A stretch of DNA of 64,000 nt from Planctomycetota bacterium (GTDB lineage Bacteria > Planctomycetota > Phycisphaerae > Phycisphaerales > UBA1924): contig RFGH01000117.1 of the NCBI GenBank assembly GCA_003696675.1, positions 1-64,000 on the forward strand, in the 5' to 3' direction. Under the pieces are notes generated by a model. That model had not been told where the DNA came from. It searched no databases and saw only the letters and a program-made list of their open reading frames with translations. How positions within the stretch are numbered: the stretch's first letter is position 1; the number at the start of each line of letters is the position of its first letter. Made by a program: the position numbers and the translations under genes. Below, piece after piece: positions 54,401 to 61,356 of this stretch.

Positions 54401-54983
54401 GCTCGTCGCGAATGTGTTCAACCGCGTCCCCGAGAGCGAAGCCATGTACCAGCTCGCGCTCGAGCATGACCCGTCTCACGCCTGGGCATGCAACGATCTC
54501 GGCTATGCCTTGGCAGACCGTGGCGAGTCGCTGGGTGAAGCCGAGGAACTGATCCAGCGTGCCGCCGAAGCGCTCCCGCAACAGGCGAGCATCCTCGACT
54601 CGCTCGGCTGGGTGAGGTACAAGCTCGGTGTGTTCCTCGATGAAGTCGGGCCCGATGGCTCAGTGAAGCGTGAGGGCGCGGTCACGATCCTGACCCGGGC
54701 ACTGGCGGCCGAAAACGGCGAAGAGAACGCCACCCTCCACGAGCACCTCGGAGACGCGCTGGCCCGGGCCGGGCGTCTTGAACAAGCCGCGGCGTCCTGG
54801 CGTTCGGCAGAGGCACTTCTTAGAAAGCGGGCCATGGAGCTGGCCGCCCAGCCCCAGCCCAATCAATCACGCATCGCCGAGACGCAGGACAGGCTCAACC
54901 AGATCCGGCGTCGGCTCGAAGCCCTTGAGCAAGGGCAAGAACCGCCCCTCGCGCCCCTCGGCACGGCCCCGGACCCAGGCTGA
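51468..54983 (+). CDS. Very long TPR-repeat lipoprotein
   Basis: 1171 residues, ATG 51468 overlapping the previous stop by 4 nt (ATGA). A leader with lipobox LLSC (C21) predicts an exported lipoprotein. The body is a helical solenoid with TPR-type repeats, for example AAEMLDRAVDLDPSSAVLWN, SEAMYQLALEHDPSHAWACN and AGRLEQAAASWRSAEALLRK. There is no enzymatic motif. TPR lipoproteins serve as assembly or docking platforms in the periplasm. It is the last gene of the nusA operon by spacing, which is an odd partner for ribosome genes. Confidence 0.8.
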   Translation: MTFRVGRVAITAVLCTPLLSCTTPPTDRVDRALMATEGIDSARRRLEAIAELEAFEPRTGSFAAAAARIDPTMPKPITPGSIGYADATVPLDEVLEVLRPGTPIGALPTPSSENARQAASLYAAARSAKLSDDAAKAAEMLDRAVDLDPSSAVLWNELGEARYMIGDRVGAVDAWQAAAELGGTSIRPLLLLASDASQRGEVDDTVRWSGAAWSRAEHAPDRLLAGSILGAALVDRGSLRAGAEVLEQTLQELGQHAPVPGEPTELTRLRTRVPELAMRLGDAWLRLAQPARAADGYAMGMPNGGRVSVPMLQRTLAARVLAGQPATASTLLLEHLQSNAGDLAAEETQWLAGCAGLAGVGPAVIAAAESLLEVPTYTETQRRQILRTVIGATLSDEDAASTAMRRLTLMANPVLVGDLLMRFDPETRESLTLKAVAREPRFVRAWAAALARLDTSPRALADRLISAGEPADRTLGIAIAAEYQLRMTPPTDAASETPINAVMLAELAGRSGRWDEAARLLSRSVPAPRPDRIAALIACQRLQDARQLAREIDDDPVATVDDLLASAEVAFLSGDTDTAAHRVIRASEIDPFDERVWERRIALVSGGDATPERVRAVGRALSEQRGRSALFGLLRARDLAGQSRFRDACELIMLLNEREPSRDLGLAMLAQFSTAGSEQDPGLADRVADWLAARLRSVPGSVPNAVALAETLTPSNPSRALEVLDRSHRTTGHPEIARAAELLLMSHPDLGERAEDRVLDRTEGPIGVDASLERVEACLRLGRWSEAVETTLNAIPPEGELTLQQAEQWRAAAGALSRLPEDRGVLERVLAVYDAGEARALLDDSLERQRTLVLARLGRTNRLEALVRNGSLGSDSGVIVVQALLAAGRQPDAIDLLGNLAIQADHPDAELLSEWARLAGAAGDADRVRAMLAHIDDRARPALLAEVSKTLREAFGFNESPGEANDARHRADIAYAAALVANVFNRVPESEAMYQLALEHDPSHAWACNDLGYALADRGESLGEAEELIQRAAEALPQQASILDSLGWVRYKLGVFLDEVGPDGSVKREGAVTILTRALAAENGEENATLHEHLGDALARAGRLEQAAASWRSAEALLRKRAMELAAQPQPNQSRIAETQDRLNQIRRRLEALEQGQEPPLAPLGTAPDPG

Positions 54984-55072
54984 CTTTTCAGCCCCGCCAG
55001 TCAACAATCCCCCACCACCACACTTCGGATGCCCAGGTCATCGCCCGGGCGATGCAGAGCAGGAGCCGACGA

Positions 55073-55840
55073 ATGGCCGGTCATAGCAAATGGGCGAACA
55101 TCAAGCACCGCAAGGCCGCCCAGGACAAGAAGCGGGGCAAGATCTGGACCAAGTGCTCCAAAGCCATCATGGCCGCCGCCCGGTCCGGCGGCCCCGACCT
55201 GGACACCAACCTCGCCCTGCGGTACGCCGTGGACGAGGCGAAGTACGCCAATATGCCCAAGGACACGATCCAGCGGGCGATCGACAAGGGCGCTGGTAAC
55301 ACCAGCGGTGAGGACTTCAAGCCCGTCGTCTTTGAGGGCTACGGGCCAGGCTCAACCGCGATAATCGTCGAGGGCCTGACCGACAATAACACCCGCACCG
55401 TCAACGAGATCCGCTCGATTTTTAACAAGCTCGGCGGAAACATGGGCAACTCCGGCTCGGTCGCGTTCATGTTCCAGACCAAAGGCCAGATCATCCTCGA
55501 CGCCGGCAAGCACTCCGAGGAACAGGTCATGGAAGCCGCCCTTGAAGCCGGAGCCGAAGATGTCCGGGCTCCGGAAGGCGCCACCGACGACGAGCCGGGC
55601 GTGTGGACCGTACTGACGGACCCAACCGAGTTCCAGCAGGTCAAGGACGCCTTGGAGAAGGCCGGGCTTGAGATCATGGAAGCGGAGATCGCCCGCATCC
55701 CGGAGACTACCGTCCTCGTCAAAGGCGAGGACGCCCGCAAGCTGCTCGCACTGATCGAGGCGCTCGAGGACAACGACGATGTGCAAAAAGTCTTCTCGAA
55801 CGCGGACATCCCGGCCGAAGAGATGGCGAACCTAGGCTGA
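55073..55840 (+). CDS. yebC: YebC/PmpR-family regulator (TACO1-like)
   Basis: 255 residues, ATG 55073 with AGGAG 12 nt upstream. MAGHSKWANIKHRKAAQDK, NMPKDTIQRAIDKGAG, YGPGSTAIIVEGLTDNNTRT and LGGNMGNSGSVAFMF are the landmarks of the family, at the usual length of about 245. YebC proteins act as transcription regulators or, as shown for TACO1 and bacterial YebC2, help ribosomes translate proline-rich stretches. A separate TSS is likely because 89 nt separate it from the TPR gene. Often next to ruvC, but not here. Confidence 0.93.
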   Translation: MAGHSKWANIKHRKAAQDKKRGKIWTKCSKAIMAAARSGGPDLDTNLALRYAVDEAKYANMPKDTIQRAIDKGAGNTSGEDFKPVVFEGYGPGSTAIIVEGLTDNNTRTVNEIRSIFNKLGGNMGNSGSVAFMFQTKGQIILDAGKHSEEQVMEAALEAGAEDVRAPEGATDDEPGVWTVLTDPTEFQQVKDALEKAGLEIMEAEIARIPETTVLVKGEDARKLLALIEALEDNDDVQKVFSNADIPAEEMANLG

Positions 55841-55861
55841 TCGCCCCGCGGGTCCGGGCGG

Positions 55862-55867
55862 TACACT
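55862..55867 (+). promoter_or_regulatory. Candidate -10 element for a leaderless mRNA
   Basis: TACACT, then exactly 6 nt, then the ATG at 55874; no Shine-Dalgarno sequence. Same arrangement as at 1704, 3368 and 10979. Confidence 0.5.
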
Positions 55868-55873
55868 CCGCCC

Positions 55874-57343
55874 ATGCCCCGCCCCCGCCTGATCGCGATC
55901 CTGACCCTTCTGCTCGCTCCGCTGGCATGGGCCACGGAACCCGACACGGCCGGGATGGACGCATCCGAGCTCGAGCGAGCCGGGCTGCGTGCCTTTGCGG
56001 AAGGCCGCTACGACGACGCCGAAGCCTACCTGAACGCCCAGGCAGAAGCCGCCCCCGAGTCCTTTGAACCGTGGTACAACCTCGCCGTGGTCGCCTGCGC
56101 CCGCGAGGATGCTGATCTCGCGGTCACATGCCTGCAGCGTGCCATCATTCTGGGATTCACGGACTTCCGCGCGCTCTCCGACGACCCCGATATCGCCTGC
56201 GTGCGATCGAGCGATTTCTACCAGCAGACCGTTACCCGCTGGCAGGAGGTCCTCGACGCACGCCGGGCGGCCGACCTCACCGTCGCCCGCCGGCTCGTGC
56301 CGTCGAAATGGGAAGAACGAACAATCGAACCACTGAAGCTCGAGGTCATCAGCGCCCACGACTCCGTGAGCACCGACCAGTGCCGCGAGGAAATCGAAAT
56401 CATCGCCGCTTGGGCGCACACACATCTGTTCCCCGATCTGATCGCACCCGGAGCCGTCCTGGACGACCCCTGGGTCTCAATCATCCTTCCCGATCGTGCC
56501 GAGTTTGCCCGATGGGCCATCGCGGTGTTCGGACCGGGGGCACGGAGCGGGCTGTCCTCCATCGGTGGGGCGTACGACCACAATCGACGCCGCCTAGTCG
56601 CGCAGGACCTCGGAGCAACCCTGCGTCATGAGCTGATCCATGTCCTCCACTGGCGCGATATGTCCCGGCTGGGCCAGCAACACGCGCCCTGGATCCAGGA
56701 AGGCCTTGCTTCATTGGTCGAGGACTACGATCTCGAAGACGGCTGGCTGGTGCCCGTTCCCTCTTGGCGGACCAACATCGTCAAGCGTCTCAACGACTCC
56801 GACCGGCTGACCCCTATCGACCGGCTCGCCGCGACGCCCATGGATCGGTTCGTGATGTCGCGCCCGCTCGCCCAATATGCGCAGTCGCGGGCCGTGATGC
56901 TTTTTCTGCTCGACCGGGGCAAGCTGTCGGAGTTCTACCGCGCCTACACCGAGTCGTTCGACGACGACCCGACCGGGCTGGCCGCCCTGCGCCGGACATT
57001 GGCAATGGAGCAAGGCGAGCTGGAAAAGGCGTACCGCGAATGGCTGGACACCCTGCCGATGGTGGCCGAGACCGGCACTGACCTGCCCGCGACCCTCGGC
57101 ATCGAGATCGAGAACGGAACCGGGGACGGCGTCCGCGTCACCGGTCTCCCCCCCGGATCCCGGGAGCGGACCGGCCTGCGGATCGGATCGTTCATCACCG
57201 CCATCAACGGGCGACCCACCCGCGACCTGAGCGAGCTGATACGGGTGCTCTCCGACTACCTTCCCGGAGAGTCGGTCACGCTTTCCCACCGCCGGGGGCG
57301 GGTCCACGCGACCAGCGAGGTTGAACTGCTGCCCCGCAAATAG
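55874..57343 (+). CDS. Exported gluzincin-type metallopeptidase with TPR and PDZ domains
   Basis: 489 residues. A signal peptide ends near LAWATE. TPR-like helices (AFAEGRYDDAEAYLNAQAEA, FEPWYNLAVVAC) occupy roughly residues 30-110. The peptidase domain has LRHELIHVLHW (HExxH) followed about 25 residues later by WIQEGLASLVEDY, the third-ligand Glu of gluzincins (peptidase MA-like). A PDZ domain closes the protein (TLGIEIENGTGDGVRVTGL, FITAINGRPTRD). It probably degrades or processes envelope proteins. The start is supported by TACACT 6 nt upstream. Confidence 0.8.
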   Translation: MPRPRLIAILTLLLAPLAWATEPDTAGMDASELERAGLRAFAEGRYDDAEAYLNAQAEAAPESFEPWYNLAVVACAREDADLAVTCLQRAIILGFTDFRALSDDPDIACVRSSDFYQQTVTRWQEVLDARRAADLTVARRLVPSKWEERTIEPLKLEVISAHDSVSTDQCREEIEIIAAWAHTHLFPDLIAPGAVLDDPWVSIILPDRAEFARWAIAVFGPGARSGLSSIGGAYDHNRRRLVAQDLGATLRHELIHVLHWRDMSRLGQQHAPWIQEGLASLVEDYDLEDGWLVPVPSWRTNIVKRLNDSDRLTPIDRLAATPMDRFVMSRPLAQYAQSRAVMLFLLDRGKLSEFYRAYTESFDDDPTGLAALRRTLAMEQGELEKAYREWLDTLPMVAETGTDLPATLGIEIENGTGDGVRVTGLPPGSRERTGLRIGSFITAINGRPTRDLSELIRVLSDYLPGESVTLSHRRGRVHATSEVELLPRK

Positions 57344-57379
57344 CCTGTCCCGGCCGCCTCTCGCATTTCGCGGAGTTTT

Positions 57380-57559
57380 CTGGCCGAGACCTTGACGAAA
57401 CGGACCGACGGCGTGCTGGCCATTGGCCAGTCGACCCTGTACCCGATGCGGTACAACATCGAGGCCAAGGGTCTGATCAAGCCCGAATGTCGCAAAGGAA
57501 ATACCGGACGCGAACGCAAGCACTACCGCCTGACGGGCAAGGGCAAGACCAGGCTTTAG
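57380..57559 (+). pseudogene. Remnant of a PadR-family regulator
   Basis: An open stretch without a usable start reads LAETLTKRTDGVLAIGQSTL, then YPMRYNIEAKGLIKPE, then GRERKHYRLTGKGKTRL before TAG. This is the winged-helix half of PadR regulators (ALYPxLxRLExxGLI...RRKYYRLT pattern). The N-terminal 25-30 residues, including the usual start and first helix, are missing; the preceding 36 nt to the stop of the metallopeptidase gene cannot supply them. It is therefore a truncated, probably inactive copy, next to another broken gene. Confidence 0.7.
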
Positions 57560-57628
57560 ACCGACTTCGAGCACTGGGACCGTCTGCCGGTGCGCTGGCC
57601 TCCCTTGGAGTGTTGAGGGGGCTACCGC

Positions 57629-58277
57629 ATGAGCGAGTCCGCGTTCAACCCATGGACCTAGTCGGTGCGACACTCTCCGATTCTTCGGATCGAAAGGTGG
57701 ATGGCGGCCCGCGTCCGTCCGCATGCCGAATCGGGGCGGCTCCTCGCCGCGTCCGATCGCCCGGAGACATCGCGTCGGACCTCGGAAATGCCCAAGCCGT
57801 GGCCCGCGTCGCGCCCAGCGGTCCATCGGATCGGGTCTTTGCGGCGGAGGTCGAAAACAGACCCAGGGTCTGGCTTCTCGAGATCCTGCTGCCAAGCGCT
57901 GCCGCATTCCCGCGATGGTTCGTGCGTCGGACGCTTGCACGGGCGCGGCCTGCGTCGCGCTGTCGTCACAGATCCACCGTCGCCGGGCGGGTCATTGGCC
58001 GCAAGCGATCGACGAACTTGTCCCGAAGTTGGCCCCCGCTGCTCCGGAAGATCCATCCGATCCCGAGCACCCCCTCCGGCTCGCGGTGCGAGAGGGCCGC
58101 CTGATCATTTACTCCGTCGGAACCGACGGGGACGATGACCGCGCCACGCCGCCCGCGGTAGGCCGAACCGAAGACGCGCGGGATCTCATGAAGCGATTCG
58201 CCGGGCTCGGAGTTTTACCGATTGCGAACGATCCTGTCTCGGACGGCGACTGGATCCTCTATCCGCCCACCGACTGA
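57629..58277 (+). pseudogene. Decayed membrane-protein gene formerly linked to PadR
   Basis: ATG AGC GAG... reads MSESAFNPWT and then stops at 57659. Downstream, one frame (about 57770-57910) reads VFAAEVENRPRVWLLEILLP, and after a shift near 57900 another frame reads AACVALSSQIHRRRAGHWPQ, LDELVP-like IDELVPKLAPAAP, then RLIIYSVGTDGDDD and DWILYPPTD to a stop at 58277. The last part matches the C-terminal pattern of a common planctomycete membrane protein (LxxYxxxxGxYPxxLxxLVP...YSVGxDxxDDGG...DWxLxPP). It has an early stop, a frameshift and a shortened middle. The parent function is unknown. Confidence 0.6.
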
Positions 58278-58294
58278 TCCCGCTACAGTTCAGC

Positions 58295-58891
58295 GTGTCA
58301 AGGCGGCTCGCATACCAGATCGGCGAAACCGTTCACCTGGCCGCGCTGGGGGTCTGGGCGGGCGCGTTGTTCGGAGCGGGTCTTACCGCCGCGGTGACCT
58401 TCCCGACGATGCGGGATCTCGATCCGACGCTCGGGGCCTACCCGGACTACACGGGCGAACATTGGATGCTCGCCGCAGGGCAGGTCGCTTCACGGGTCTT
58501 CCTGGGCACGGACATCGTGCAGTTTGTCTGTGCATTTCTCACTATCGTGGGCTTCACGATCGCGGTCATTGCCGGAGCGAAGCGCCGATCGTGGTTGCTG
58601 TTTTTCCGGGCAGCGGGCACCGGCATCGCATTCCTGCTGGTTTCCTACCACTTGCTCCTGCTGATGCCGCCCATGCAGAATGACCTGCGGGCGTATTGGG
58701 ACGCCGCTAAGGCCGGCGATACCGCCACCGCCGAGGTTCATCGCCAGGCTTTCAGCGATCGGCACGGGGAAGCCTCCCGATCCATCGGCTCCACCGCCGT
58801 CGTGACCCTTGTCACGCTCGGTCTCGGGCTCTGGTCGGTCAGCGGGATGGCGTACGGCGAGAAACCTGTCCGGGACGGAACACCTTCATGA
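58295..58891 (+). CDS. Four-helix membrane protein (DUF4149-like)
   Basis: 198 residues from GTG at 58295. Four hydrophobic segments can be traced (HLAALGVWAGALFGAGLTAA, VQFVCAFLTIVGFTIAVIAG, SWLLFFRAAGTGIAFLLVSY and STAVVTLVTLGLGLWSVSGM). The arrangement with a conserved acidic/His loop after the third helix resembles DUF4149-type proteins; the match is approximate. TACAGT 5 nt before the start could be a -10 element for a near-leaderless mRNA. The stop overlaps the nth start by 4 nt, so the two are co-expressed. Confidence 0.65.
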   Translation: MSRRLAYQIGETVHLAALGVWAGALFGAGLTAAVTFPTMRDLDPTLGAYPDYTGEHWMLAAGQVASRVFLGTDIVQFVCAFLTIVGFTIAVIAGAKRRSWLLFFRAAGTGIAFLLVSYHLLLLMPPMQNDLRAYWDAAKAGDTATAEVHRQAFSDRHGEASRSIGSTAVVTLVTLGLGLWSVSGMAYGEKPVRDGTPS

Positions 58892-59613
58892 CCGAGACCG
58901 TCCACCCAAAGGGCAAGGGCAACCCGCGCGGTCTCCGCGACATCCCCTTCGCGCTGCCAGAAGCGACCAAGGCCGAGAAATCACGCGCCAGACGCATCGC
59001 CGACGCTCTCGAAGAGCACTATCCGAACGCCCATTGCGAACTCACCCATTCCAACGCCCACGAGCTCTTGATCGCAACGATCCTCAGCGCCCAATCCACG
59101 GACGCAGGCGTCAACAAAACAACTCCCAAACTCTTCAAGGCGTTCCCGCGGCCCGATGACTACGCGGCCGCTTCACCAGAAAAGATCGAGCCTTACATCA
59201 AAACAATCGGACTCTATCGCAGCAAGGCGAAGGCCATTCATGAAGCCATGACCCGCATCGTTGAAGTGTACGGCGGCCAAGTGCCGGCAAACATGGACGA
59301 CCTGCTCACCCTCCGTGGTGTGGCGAGAAAGACCGCAAATGTCGTCCTCGGCAACGCGTTCGGCATCAATGTCGGATTCGTTGTGGACACCCATGTGCAG
59401 CGCCTCTCGTGGCGATTGGGACTGGTTGATGAGCCCAAAATGAACACGGCGGTCGTCGAGAAACGCCTGATGTCCCTCTTCCCAAGAGACCGCTGGAGCC
59501 GACTCGGGCACCAACTGGTCTTCCACGGCCGTTATGCTTGTACCGCCCGCCCGAACTGCAAGCACGATCACCCCATCTGCCGCTCGTTCGGGGTCAACTG
59601 CCCCAAGCCTTGA
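58888..59613 (+). CDS. nth: Endonuclease III
   Basis: 241 residues, ATG 58888. ILSAQSTDAGVNKTTPKLF, then LLTLRGVARKTANVVLGNAF with the catalytic Lys in ARKTAN, and VVDTHVQRLSWRLGL with the catalytic Asp. The C-terminus has the four-cysteine 4Fe-4S loop (ACTARPNCKHDHPICRSFGVNC). The enzyme removes oxidised pyrimidines from DNA and nicks the strand. The first 35 residues are an extra N-terminal extension. It follows a membrane protein with which it overlaps by 4 nt. Confidence 0.95.
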   Translation: MTETVHPKGKGNPRGLRDIPFALPEATKAEKSRARRIADALEEHYPNAHCELTHSNAHELLIATILSAQSTDAGVNKTTPKLFKAFPRPDDYAAASPEKIEPYIKTIGLYRSKAKAIHEAMTRIVEVYGGQVPANMDDLLTLRGVARKTANVVLGNAFGINVGFVVDTHVQRLSWRLGLVDEPKMNTAVVEKRLMSLFPRDRWSRLGHQLVFHGRYACTARPNCKHDHPICRSFGVNCPKP

Positions 59614-59629
59614 ACGCCCCGCAATGAAA

Positions 59630-59658
59630 CAGCCCCGCCGCGATCTGCGGCGGGGCTG
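59630..59658 (-). terminator. Terminator of tRNA-Arg
   Basis: A 12-bp GC-rich stem (CAGCCCCGCCGC / GCGGCGGGGCTG) with a 5-nt loop lies 10 nt after the tRNA 3' end on the minus strand and is followed there by TTTCATT. It also sits 16 nt after the nth stop and may stop transcription from both sides. Confidence 0.7.
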
Positions 59659-59668
59659 ATCCCTCGAA

Positions 59669-59742
59669 CGATCCCGACAGGATTCGAACCTGTAACCTCT
59701 GGCTTCGGAGGCCAACGCTCTATCCAGTTGAGCTACGGGATC
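59669..59742 (-). tRNA. tRNA-Arg (anticodon CCG)
   Basis: 74 nt. The acceptor stem is GATCCCG with CGGGATC and discriminator G; D arm GCTCAACTGGATAGAGC; anticodon loop CTCCGAA reads CCG; T arm ACAGGTTCGAATCCTGT. CCA is not encoded. It is convergent with nth and divergent from the MFS gene. Confidence 0.97.
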
Positions 59743-59807
59743 TTTGTTGTCATCCGCCCGCCACCTTTGGAGCGGGCCGGGCGGGAGTCTACGATCGCCG
59801 CTCGCCG

Positions 59808-61103
59808 ATGGCAACGCCCGCTACCATCCAGACACCCTATCAGGATCCCCCGACAGGCCGCCCCGACCATGCCGGGAGAGCCGTGGTGCTTTCCCGGGTC
59901 CTGGCGCTGACCTTCCTCGGATCAGTCGGCACGGGAGCCGTCACCAACGGCATCTACTTCATCACCAAGAACGGGCTGGGTTACGGGCGGCTGGAGAATC
60001 TGTGGCTGGGCGTGGCGTTCGGCGCGACCTACATCGCCGCCGCACTGACGGCCGGGCCGATGCTCCGACGGGCGGCAGCCGTCTCGGATCGGATCACCAC
60101 CCGCGTCGCCCTCGCAGGGATTCTTCTCGTCATGGCGGTCGTCTGCCAGCTCCCCCTGCTCGCCGAACGCGTCGCCCCATCACTCCTCGGTCCGAGCATC
60201 TGGCTGATGGTGCTCGTCTATTCCCCGGCATCGGGCGCGCTCTGGCCGATTGTGGAGTCCTATCTCTCGGGCGGCCGGCGTGAGAAGGACCTGCGGGCGG
60301 CAATCGGACGATTCAACATCGTCTGGTCTTTCGCCCTCGTCGCCGCCTATTGGGGCATGGCCCCGCTCCTGGAGCGGTTTCCGTTCAGGATCCTGGCTCT
60401 GCTCGGCGTGCTCCACCTGCTAATGGTCGCTATTGCATGGACATTCCCGGTCGAACCCGCACGCCACGATCACGCCGAGCACACCCATCCCCCCGTCTAC
60501 GAGGCTCTGCTCTCGCTGTTCCGTGTGCTGTTGTTTACCAGCTATCTTGTTGTCTCGGCAGTGAATCCGATCCAACCGATCATCCTCGACCGCATCGGCG
60601 TGGCGGTCGCATGGCAGCTCCCGGTCGCGAGCTCCTGGCTCATCGCCCGCGTGCTGATTTTCGCGCTCTTCGAGCGGTGGCACGGCTGGCACGGCAGGTG
60701 GTGGATGCCCTGGACCGGGCTCGGCGTGCTGTTTTTCGGCTTCGCGTTCACCGTCGGATCCCCGGCGTTCGGCGGGCAAGCGGTCCCGGTCTTTATCCTC
60801 GGACTGGCTGCGTTGGGTGCCGGGCTTGCCGCGATCTATTGCGGGGCGCTCTACTACGCGATGGCCGTCGGGACCGCCGGGGTGGATGCCGGGGGCAAGC
60901 ACGAGGCGGTCATCGGCACGGGCTACACTATCGGACCCGGCATCGCGCTGATCGCTCTGGCCATCAGCCATGCCTCCAGCCCGCCAGGATCCGAGGCGGA
61001 TCCGGAGGTATTTCGTATCTGGACCATCATCCTGACCGGGCTGGCCGCCGGCGGACTGGGGCTTTGGGGCTGGCGAGTCGCCCGCAAGCGGATCCGGCCC
61101 TGA
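59808..61103 (+). CDS. Major facilitator superfamily transporter
   Basis: 431 residues with about twelve hydrophobic segments in two halves separated by a cytoplasmic loop ([20 protein letters not shown], His-rich). [20 protein letters not shown] opens helix 1, and [20 protein letters not shown] sits in the helix 4-5 region where MFS proteins have a conserved basic loop. The substrate is unknown. TACGAT lies 12 nt before the ATG at 59808, so the leader would be a few nt. A tRNA is transcribed divergently 65 nt upstream. Confidence 0.8.
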   Translation: MATPATIQTPYQDPPTGRPDHAGRAVVLSRVLALTFLGSVGTGAVTNGIYFITKNGLGYGRLENLWLGVAFGATYIAAALTAGPMLRRAAAVSDRITTRVALAGILLVMAVVCQLPLLAERVAPSLLGPSIWLMVLVYSPASGALWPIVESYLSGGRREKDLRAAIGRFNIVWSFALVAAYWGMAPLLERFPFRILALLGVLHLLMVAIAWTFPVEPARHDHAEHTHPPVYEALLSLFRVLLFTSYLVVSAVNPIQPIILDRIGVAVAWQLPVASSWLIARVLIFALFERWHGWHGRWWMPWTGLGVLFFGFAFTVGSPAFGGQAVPVFILGLAALGAGLAAIYCGALYYAMAVGTAGVDAGGKHEAVIGTGYTIGPGIALIALAISHASSPPGSEADPEVFRIWTIILTGLAAGGLGLWGWRVARKRIRP

Positions 61104-61356
61104 CCCCCCCGATCCGGGCCCGTGCGGGCAACCCCCGAATACGGGGCCTCCTCCGGTCCCGGCGGAATAGAAACTTTCCGGTCCGTTGCTCGTAGATATC
61201 GGGGCGGGACACACGGCCCCGCCCGCCCAGCCCGGCGAGGACGCCGTTGCTGTGGCCGGCCGCACGCGGGGTTTGACCGAAACGCCCCGTCCGAGGCCGA
61301 TGAAACTGAGAATCACCCCGGGCGGCTCCCGCCCGGACAACACGAACGGAGTTGGC
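61104..61356. other. Leader region before the C-terminal processing protease
   Basis: 253 nt, GC-rich, with a possible hairpin (GGGCGGG / CCCGCCC near 61203-61226). No promoter hexamers match well. The protease frame is open back to 61186, but the signal peptide begins at 61357, so the upstream in-frame codons (including ATG at 61300) are probably not translated. Confidence 0.4.
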
